This document shows, piece by piece, positions 6,365-7,815 of a DNA stretch of 7,815 nt. The DNA comes from Sulfurimonadaceae bacterium (GTDB taxonomy: Bacteria > Campylobacterota > Campylobacteria > Campylobacterales > Sulfurimonadaceae), in assembly GCA_030610325.1 (NCBI GenBank), contig JAUWRZ010000085.1, forward strand, positions 1 through 7,815. The letters are read 5' to 3'. Every line of letters starts with the position of its first letter. Position 1 is the stretch's first letter. The position numbers and the translations under genes were made by a program. The notes under the pieces are model-generated. The model saw only the letters and a program-made list of their open reading frames with translations. It did no database searches and had not been told where the DNA came from.

Positions 6365-6556
6365 ATGACCTATGGCGAATACTGGATAGCACTTAAACTC
6401 TCAATGCAAATGATCGATGGACAATGGAGTGTTATCAAACCTCTCAAGACTATACCTAAGCCGATGAAGAAAGATGAAGCGTTCAACTACTATAATTATA
6501 AACTTCGAAGCTACTGGAAATCACAGGAGCACTATCAGAAGCAGGCTGAAGTCTGA
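6365..6556 (+). CDS. 63-residue protein of unknown function
   Basis: This short open frame encodes a protein starting MTYGEYWIALKLSMQM and ending in KQAEV. It is rich in aromatic residues (seven Tyr, three Trp) and Lys, with a KPLKTIPKPMKKDE stretch near the middle and a tyrosine-rich NYYNYKLRSYW segment after it. It has no transmembrane helix, signal peptide or cysteine. Support comes from its own TATAAT and leader, a modest GCGGA eight bases upstream and its isolated position between two clear genes. A rival ATG at 6358 in another frame gives only 12 codons. The distribution of charge suggests a small soluble, possibly nucleic-acid- or protein-binding polypeptide, but I recognise no family and assign no function. 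Confidence 0.6.
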   Translation: MTYGEYWIALKLSMQMIDGQWSVIKPLKTIPKPMKKDEAFNYYNYKLRSYWKSQEHYQKQAEV

Positions 6557-6569
6557 TATAGCCTGAACA

Positions 6570-6584
6570 GAGTGCCTGTCACTC
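6570..6584 (+). other. Small hairpin and pyrimidine-rich tract downstream of the 63-residue gene
   Basis: GAGTG-CCTGT-CACTC forms a five-pair stem 14 bases after the stop codon, followed by a pyrimidine-rich stretch to about 6609. It may slow or end transcription before the next promoter, but the tract is mixed C/T rather than a T run. Confidence 0.25.
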
Positions 6585-6612
6585 GACTCTCTTACTCATC
6601 TCTCTAACTACA

Positions 6613-6621
6613 TGTTATAAT
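6613..6621 (+). promoter_or_regulatory. Extended -10 promoter of the mutarotase gene
   Basis: TGTTATAAT is a perfect extended -10 element (TG, one base, TATAAT), which can work without a -35, and none is evident. The predicted start near 6628 leaves a leader of about 68 bases to ATG 6696. A TATAAA at 6631-6636 is a less likely alternative. Confidence 0.55.
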
Positions 6622-6695
6622 CTGACTCTTTATAAAGACGACTTTCTTACGTGTTCATCACTGACATGTACTTGAAATATCACAGGAGTCCCCCT

Positions 6696-7601
6696 ATGTC
6701 AGTCGACACACTTGATCACCGCTTTGCCATCAAAGACCATATTAGTTTTATTGAAGATGTGAACGGTCTTACCAAAGCATCTATCAACAATAGCTTTGCA
6801 GAGGCAGAAGTCTATCTTTTTGGCGGGCATATCACCCATTTTCAGCCTCATGGCCACGCTCCTGTACTCTGGATGAGTCCAGACGCTCTCTTCTCACCAC
6901 CAAAAGCGATCCGTGGCGGAGTCCCTATATGCTGGCCATGGTTTGGCAAAGATGCCGACCATCCCCAAAGACCACAGCACGGCTTTGTACGAAACCATCT
7001 TTGGACTCTCTACAAGACAGCTGCACTCGAAAGCGGTGAGACCCAACTGCGGCTGCAGCTTCACGATGACAGTGAGACACGCAAGCTATGGCCGCATGCC
7101 TTTGAACTGGAACTCTGCGTCACAGTCGGTAAGCGACTGCGTATAGAACTGATATCGAGAAATACAGATACTCAAGCCTATATCACCGGGGCTGCGCTGC
7201 ACACCTACTTCCGGGTAGATGACATCACTACGACTCGTATTGAAGGTCTTGAGGGCGTCACCTATATAGATACTACAGATGCATACAGGAAAAAAGTAGA
7301 AGATGACCCTATCAAGATCGACCAAGAGGTCGACAGGATCTATCTTGACACTCAAGATACCTGCATTATCACCGACCTCTCACTCAACCGTAAGATAGAA
7401 GTACAAAAAGCACAAAGTGCTACGACTGTCGTCTGGAACCCCTGGATAGATAAAGCAGAGGCGATGAAAGACTTCAGTGATGATGGGTATCGTAAGATGC
7501 TCTGCATAGAGAGTGTCAATACCCTTGAGGACAGTGTCTATCTCGAACCGGGACAGAGCCATACACTCATGCAGTCGATCACAGCTATAGAGTCGACATA
7601 A
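6696..7601 (+). CDS. D-hexose-6-phosphate mutarotase (YeaD-type aldose 1-epimerase family)
   Basis: Cytosolic enzyme family that interconverts the alpha and beta anomers of hexose 6-phosphates such as glucose 6-phosphate. The 301-residue protein shows the family signatures in order: KAIRGGVPICWPWFG (70-84), HGFVRN (95-100), AALHTYF (166-172), VVWNPW (245-250) and DDGYRKMLCIES (262-273). His95, His169 and Glu272 are the expected active-site residues; the arginines in IRGG and HGFVR probably hold the phosphate. The start at 6696 is chosen over an in-frame GTG at 6651 because AGGAG (6684-6688) lies seven bases before it, and family proteins lack the extra 15 residues. The stop is one base from the next gene, so the two are likely co-transcribed. 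It may act on glycolytic or storage-sugar phosphates, but the true substrate is not shown by the sequence. Confidence 0.9.
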   Translation: MSVDTLDHRFAIKDHISFIEDVNGLTKASINNSFAEAEVYLFGGHITHFQPHGHAPVLWMSPDALFSPPKAIRGGVPICWPWFGKDADHPQRPQHGFVRNHLWTLYKTAALESGETQLRLQLHDDSETRKLWPHAFELELCVTVGKRLRIELISRNTDTQAYITGAALHTYFRVDDITTTRIEGLEGVTYIDTTDAYRKKVEDDPIKIDQEVDRIYLDTQDTCIITDLSLNRKIEVQKAQSATTVVWNPWIDKAEAMKDFSDDGYRKMLCIESVNTLEDSVYLEPGQSHTLMQSITAIEST

Positions 7602-7602
7602 T

Positions 7603-7815
7603 ATGAAACTGCTTTTCCCACTGATACTACTGCTCTTTTTCTCTATGATACACTATCTTGGATATACCCGTATTGTAAAGCGACTGCATCTATCCAAAAA
7701 AAGCATCTCCCTACTTCGACTCCTCCTGATACTCAACTTTGTCGCTATCATCGGTTATGTCACAGCAAGATACCTGCACGATATCCCCCTGCCGCTCTAT
7801 TATCTATTTTCCCGC
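7603..7815 (+). CDS. N-terminal part of a multi-pass membrane protein, truncated by the window edge
   Basis: The frame opens at ATG 7603, one base after the mutarotase stop (TAATATG), and stays open for 71 codons to the edge. Residues 1-20 (start MKLLFPLILLLFFSM) form a membrane helix or uncleaved signal anchor. A basic loop (about 21-35, RIVKRLHLSKK) precedes a second hydrophobic helix at about 36-55, and a third begins near the edge. There is no clear Shine-Dalgarno site, so translational coupling to the mutarotase is likely. The helix-loop-helix start resembles membrane-anchored metallophosphoesterases of this phylum, but the catalytic domain is outside the window, so that is a guess. Confidence 0.75.
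   Translation, partial: MKLLFPLILLLFFSMIHYLGYTRIVKRLHLSKKSISLLRLLLILNFVAIIGYVTARYLHDIPLPLYYLFSR

Noticed and set aside
6358..6396. Upstream ATG giving a 12-codon peptide overlapping the 63-residue gene start
   Set aside because: Very short, out of frame and with poor ribosome-site spacing; a leader peptide cannot be excluded but has no positive support.
6651..6695. GTG start extending the mutarotase by 15 residues
   Set aside because: The ATG at 6696 has a well-placed AGGAG, and the extension is not typical of the family.
1..7815. CRISPR arrays, insertion-sequence ends, tRNA or rRNA genes
   Set aside because: No regularly spaced direct repeats, complete transposase, terminal repeats, tRNA cloverleaf or rRNA segments were seen on reading both strands.

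Overview
The window looks like a piece of a sulfur-oxidising campylobacterotal (epsilonproteobacterial) chromosome, of the Sulfurovum/Sulfurimonas kind. This is inferred from a sulfide:quinone oxidoreductase (SQR) with the WNWIPSNIWVGVG signature, an EAL-HDOD regulator, moderate GC content and AT-rich promoters that rely on good -10 boxes. No sequence search was possible, so the taxonomy is a judgement.

Layout: the left half is transcribed leftwards and the right half rightwards, diverging from a 206-base intergenic region at 4784-4989. On the minus strand, reading right to left, lie pepN (2177-4783), sqr (486-1961) and a 57-residue basic microprotein (263-436) with a strong ribosome binding site, ending just before a GC-rich hairpin (237-256). 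Beyond it, 84-236 holds no convincing protein gene but folds into nested stems whose wobble pairs and loops fit a plus-strand RNA. I could not assign it to a known RNA family.

On the plus strand lie a degenerate EAL-HDOD signalling protein (4990-6204), a 63-residue unknown protein preceded by a TATAAT box overlapping a 19-base inverted repeat (6365-6556), a YeaD-type hexose-6-phosphate mutarotase (6696-7601) and, one base after it, the start of a membrane protein that runs off the window (7603 onward).

Functionally, sqr feeds sulfide electrons into the quinone pool, and the microprotein behind it may act at the membrane with it. PepN handles cytosolic peptide turnover, the EAL-HDOD protein is probably a signalling scaffold, and the mutarotase serves sugar-phosphate metabolism. 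Apart from sqr with the microprotein, and the mutarotase with the membrane protein, the genes seem to have separate promoters. The best candidates for something undescribed are the sqr-linked microprotein and the structured RNA-like region at the left edge.
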